DNA of 64,000 nt from Dacryopinax spathularia (Eukaryota > Basidiomycota > Dacrymycetes > Dacrymycetales > Dacrymycetaceae), in contig JBBPFI010000006.1 of NCBI GenBank assembly GCA_037974965.1, positions 248,001 to 312,000 of the forward strand, written 5' to 3'. Position numbers and translations under genes: made by a program. Within the stretch, counting starts at the first letter, position 1; each line of letters begins with the position of its first letter. Under the pieces are notes generated by a model. The model worked only from the letters and a program-made list of their open reading frames with translations, was not told the DNA's origin and made no database searches. Shown here in pieces: positions 58,990 through 64,000 of this stretch.

Positions 58990-61900
58990 CCGTCACTTCC
59001 GAAATATCCGAAATGCCCACAGTAGACCCTGTTGTCTCAGCGCCATGCGGGAGCATGTCTCTCCGCACGGCCCGGCCATATCTCAACAGCGTTGCACCCG
59101 AAACAGTGGTACGGTACTTCGAAGATGTGGAGCAGTGTGCCGAAACTGCTGGACTGCCCCCAAAAGACTGTATCAAGTGGGCACTTCGGTACGCCCCCAC
59201 CGATGTGGCCGAAACCTGGAGAATGTTCCCATCTGTGGAGGGCGAAGATTGCCCGGCATTCAAACGGGATGTCTTAGGACTCTACCCTGGTGCTGTAGAG
59301 GACGACTTGCTCTATACCCAAAGCGATCTTGAATGGGTCGTTAGTATGAGTGCCGGCATTCAAATGATTAACCGTGCCCAGCTTGCAGAATACCGGCGCA
59401 TGTTCCTTTGCATCTCGACATGGCTCAGCAAGAAGAAGCGAATTTCGGATTACGAGAGAAACGCGTTGTTCATGCGGGGTTTTCATTACAAGTTCCAGGA
59501 CAAACTCCGGAACCGCCTCCTCATTAAAAAGCCTGACCAGCGTCCGGACAGCCCCTATTATATGGAGGATGTGATCGCGGCGGCCGAGTTCCTGTTGGCC
59601 GGCACTTCTACAAGTGGTCCATATGTGCCCCTCACTACGGCAAGCACGATGCCAGCTGTACCATCCCAGCGGCGGGTGGACATCAATCCAGAGCGGTTTC
59701 TAACCCCCCCATCAAGACCGAAACGGAAGCTGGTCTAATGACAGCTATCTCAACCCTTATGACAACGGTCGAAACACTTCTGCAACGTGATATGGAACGT
59801 GGTGCATTACCACCAGCTGTAAACGGGAATTTCGGTCAGCGGTACCCAACACAGGTGCCGTGACCTGCGATGAACCCAAACCCATCTAATAACGGAGGGT
59901 GTCTGTGGTGCGAACAGTCCAGACACATGATGAGAGAGTGTAATGACCTCAAAGATCATCTTCGATGGGGCCTGGTGATCTGAAATGCTACTACGAACCG
60001 CCTCACACTGCCAAACGGCATGCTGTTGCCCCGCGTAATGGGTGCGAACATGAAAGAGAATGTTATTTCCTGGCCTAGTCACAATCCGAATCAGACGGTT
60101 GCAGACCTAAATGCTCGGGCAAATATTCCGAACCATACGAACGCCCCAGTAAACCTCGTCTCCGTCGTATCGGACGTCCCACCCTTCACAATAGACGTAC
60201 CCAATGACACTTTGCCCTTTTTGGTCGCCGATGTCCATTTGGCCTCGGCCACGGACAAAGACGATGTGATGGATCTGGAACAAACACTAGCGGTGCTTCA
60301 AACACAGCTACACCAGGCCCGCAACCGGAAACAACAGGAAGGGAGGCCACTCCCCATACGTCGAGAACGTCCAGCCAAACCAGCAAGAGCTAAGGATGTG
60401 CCAAACCGTCATACGGGAAACAATGCCGGAGGAAATTATCGAACGCTCGGTCGAAGAGCGGGAGATGGTCGATAAGCCAGTCGAAAATACCGAAATCAAG
60501 GAGCAGACTCGTACCCATCTCAGAGCCCCGGTAGAGGACGACAGCCAAGCGGAAAAGGTTATTTCATCCATAATGGCTAGCGAGCTGACCGTGTCGGTCC
60601 GGGATATGCTCGCAATTTCTCCTCAAATTCGAAAATACTTTTGTCAACAAACCACCATGAAGCGGCTGCCGAAGCCCAACACAGTCTTATCAGCAGACCC
60701 TATGGCGCCCCTGGAGGCCGTCTTGGAGGATATCAAAAAGCAGCTGCTGCCAGAGGCACGAAGCGATATCTACGATTATGTGATGCATGTGTCTGGAAAT
60801 CCGAAGGCACCCAAGGGAGCCATAGTGGCTCCATCAATGGTTGAGCTTCGAACCATAAATGTGCTGGTTGGATATGACAATGTAGCCATCGCTGGTACGC
60901 TGGATTCCGGCGCATCGGTGGTTCTTATGAACCACGATATTTGGAAGAAGCTGCACATCGATTACGAACAAACTCCGGGACATATTTGTTCTGCAAACAG
61001 AGCGACCACGGCAACCAAAGGGCTGATCCGAAACCTCCGTTTATCGGTTGGACCGGTTACTGGGCTGTTTCAAGTTCACGTCATAAAGAATCTTCCGGTC
61101 CTACTGCTCTTAGGCAGGCCATTCTTTACGCTATTCAATGCCGAAATGAAAGATTTTGGTAATGGCAAATCGGAGCTGACCATAACCTGCCCAAATACCG
61201 GAGTTACTGTTGTCCTCGCAACTCATGCAGCCTGAAATCATTCCGAACCAGCTGCGAAAGGAGGATTTTTAGGAGTCAAGGACCCGGTAAACCTACGGCA
61301 AGACGACCAGCCTATATCAGCATTTGCCCTTCTTATTCCACGAATAGATTTTATCGATCGCAAAACCTTATCTCAACATTATTATTTTGATACCCTCCAA
61401 CATGCGCTCGCGATCCGAAAATACAAGAAAGTCGATGAGCGGGTGAAACCCATCCCGGCACCACACCCCGCGCACCTCAAAATACAACGTCGTTTCCCCT
61501 CGAATCTTCTTGAACACATGAAACCTTTACCAAAACATCCGCCTGAGTTCTCTCCAGGTTTTTGACTTACCCAGGAACAGTTTGATGCCTTGAACATCAA
61601 CCAACATAATTTCCTCTGGCCGGAAGAAGAGAAACTGGTGGCATGGATTTATCGCGAACACAAAAATGCGTTTTCTTGGACAGAATCTGAAATTGGGTGC
61701 TTTCGTGATGACTACTTCGATCCAGTCGTATTTCCTACAGTCGAACACACTCCATGGCAAGAGCGAAATATACCCATCCCTCCCGGAATCCTCGAGAGCG
61801 TCCTCGACATGCTTCGCAAGAAGGTTAAGGCCGGAACGTATGAGCCCTCCCAATCTGCGTACAGGTCAAAGTGGTTTGTCGTGCCGAAAAAGAGTGGGGA

Positions 61901-63200
61901 ACACCGCCTGGTTATCGATGCATGGCCGCTTAATGGCATCATGATCTGAAGCACGTCGGTCCCACCGATTACGGAACATCTTCTGGAGAGTTATGGCGCA
62001 CGAGCATGCTATGGGCTTCTGGACTTTTATCGTGGTTTTGAGCAGCATTCACTTGCCCCAGAATCGCGGGATCTGACGTCCTTCCAAACGCTTATCAGGC
62101 CTCTCCGCTATACTGTTGCACCGATGGGAGCCCACAACATTCCTGGTATCATGCAGGATAATGTGAATTTCCTGTTCAGCGACGAGATACCTCATATCAC
62201 AACACCTTTTATCGACGACCTAGGCATTAAAGGGCCTACAACTCGTTACGAGACTAAAGGCGGGTACGAAACAATCCGTGAAAACAAGGGGATACGCCGT
62301 TTCGTTTTCGAACACCTCACGAATGTTCACCAAATCATTACTCGAGCGGAACATGCCGGAGCGACCTTTTCCAGGCCAAAGGCGGAGCTATGCTCACCTG
62401 AAATCATTCTTTTAGGTCATTGATGCTCCTACGAAGGCCAACACCCTGATCCAGCTAAGGTGCAAAAGATAATCGAAGGGAAACTACCTTGCGAGAATAT
62501 TTTGGGGGTACGCATGTTCCTGGGGACTGTTGGCATCATGCGAATTTTCATTTGCGATTTCGCCCGCATCGCTCGGCCCCTCAAGAACCTCAAGCGAAAG
62601 GATGTCGAGTTCCGTTTTGGAGATCGCAAACTGAACGCGGTGCGCCAGCTACAAGCAGCAGCACTCGAAGCAGAATGTAACCATGTTTTGACACCGATCA
62701 ATTACAAATGCGGACGTCCGGTCACACTCGCGGTAGACTCCTCCAACATTGCAGTTGGTTTCGTACTATATCAGGAGGATGAAAAGGGACGGCGGTGTCC
62801 ATGTCGATTCAGCTCGGTTGCATGGAATGACAGAGAATCAAAATACTTGCAGCCTAAGCTTGAGCTGTATGGGGTATATCAGGTGCTCTGACACTACCGT
62901 ATCTGGCTGGTCAGCTTGCCTGAATTTACACTCGAAGTGGACGCGAAATATATCAAGGGAATGCTGAACAATCCCGACGCATGCCCAACTACGGTGCTTA
63001 ATCGATGGGTGTCCTGGATTCACCCATTCCCATTCAAACTCGTACACATACCGGCTGACCAACATGTCGCCCCAGACGGTTTATTGTGCCGGCCACCGGC
63101 CAATATTGCCAAAATTGAGGACCAACTCCCAGACAAATTTGAAGATGGCACACTTAACCTATCTCAGGTGTTCACACTGGAACTCGCGTTGTGAGGAGTA
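58990..63200 (+). mobile_element. Degraded Ty3-type LTR retrotransposon
   Basis: Parts in order on the plus strand: a gag-like region (about 59,013-59,980) with the Agaricomycete Ty3 pattern (LYPGAVEDDLLYTQSDLEW) and a CCHC-like knuckle; an aspartic protease region (about 60,840-61,235, core TLDSGASVVL); a reverse-transcriptase region (about 61,590-62,420, including FIDDLGIKGPTTRYE); and an RNase H-like region (about 62,430-63,190). It looks broken, with several breaks, and old. I could not find a convincing pair of long terminal repeats, so the outer limits are approximate. Confidence 0.82.
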
Positions 63201-64000
63201 TTCTCCTCTTGAGCGGGGAACGGGGCAACAGGTGGTTATTCGAGGCCGATGGACCCTGAGCGCCGAATCTCGGAACCAGTAGTCGCGACCGGATCTCAGA
63301 ACGGGATCTAGGCCTGGCAAGCTCGGCTCAAGATCTCGGAACGGTTAGCCGGTCCGGGCGGAGACTGAAATCTCGAGGCGAGATTCCGGTCTTGTCCGGA
63401 GTGAAGGTGAAATTTGGTATTTGCCCTAGACCTTACATATATCGTAGCGGTAGGTACGAAGGTAGATGCAAATGACCACTACGAATCGTGAAGCCCGTCT
63501 CGCTCGCCCCATCGAATCGTCTTGCACCGCCTTCTCGAAACGAAATATTGTTTCGATACTTCGATCTCGTCGTCCCATTTCCCCTCGGTCTTTCACCTGC
63601 CCATCGCACCTAAGATCTCTCCTGCACACTTGGGGAAGGAAAAGATCACACAAATTGGAGCCCAACGCGAGGGGCCTCTAGCTACGCAGCCTGCAGTCAC
63701 TCTTCAGGCACCGGCTGGAAGAGCCGACGAAAGTCAACTCGACAGGTATAGATTAACACGGCGGATAGGCGGCAGACTCGTCGTACGACGGCACAGAAGG
63801 CCACGGAGCGAGAGGGGACGTCATCGACAGCGGCGTCACGAATACCGCTCCGCAGAGCGGGGGAAGGTCGAACCGACACATCTTCGACTCTCTCTTCCAA
63901 TTCCACGTCCAAAGAATCGTTTCAAGATCTCGGTCCGAGACTACGTATAAGGGAGGGTTCGGTAGCAATGCCGCCGACCCCACCAGCCCTGCCGGGGGGA
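63201..64000. other. Window end with no supported feature
   Basis: Short frames on both strands (the longest 142 codons at 63,522-63,950) are Arg/Ser-rich without motifs. A variant of the atctcggaac motif recurs several times at 63,266-63,340. I see nothing that I can name. Confidence 0.4.

Noticed and set aside
1-64000. tRNA, rRNA or CRISPR features
   Set aside because: No cloverleaf with A and B boxes, no rRNA-like stretch and no regularly spaced short repeats with unique spacers were found by eye; a covariance-model scan would be decisive.

Overview
The window looks like nuclear DNA of a basidiomycete fungus, most likely an Agaricomycete. Genes are dense and GC-rich and are interrupted by many short (about 38-75 nt) GT-AG introns. 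Housekeeping proteins are of fungal type, and DUF6532-like, F-box-like and Agaricomycete Ty3-type sequences occur. Exon ends below were placed by eye from splice signals and reading phase; each full model I summed keeps one frame to its stop. No RNA evidence was available.

Positions 1-33,300 are a conserved gene-rich stretch: the 3' part of eIF3c (NIP1), a divergent histone H2A-like gene, VPS8 (CORVET tethering complex), an 11-exon gene of unknown function, an RPR2-type RNase P subunit, an ERI1-like 3'-5' exonuclease, an HSP9/12 small stress protein, CCR4 (deadenylase), a C2H2 zinc-finger protein, an AP-1-like bZIP factor, two unknown genes, ATG3 (autophagy E2-like enzyme) and a LYAR-type nucleolar protein. 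They serve translation, RNA turnover and processing, endosome-vacuole traffic and stress response. Neighbours are not functionally linked, as is normal for a eukaryote.

Positions 33,300-53,300 are accessory. Two DUF6532-like genes stand in tandem. A cluster of diverged repeats (about 38.57-39.1 kb, minus orientation) follows. Next come six genes that I mostly cannot name, one of them F-box-like, with a short interstitial telomere-like tract at 46,867.

Positions 53,990-56,620 hold a tandem array with a unit of about 262 bp. It is related to the 38.6-39.1 kb repeats but lies in the opposite orientation, so the two arrays bracket a block of about 15 kb of lineage-specific genes. After it come an AT-richer stretch with an LTR-like promoter segment and a degraded Ty3-type LTR element (about 59.0-63.2 kb). 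The last 800 bases hold nothing I can name.

Most interesting: the H2A-like protein, which keeps most acidic-patch positions but has long extensions and a GC-AG intron, and the orphan-gene block framed by inverted related repeat arrays.
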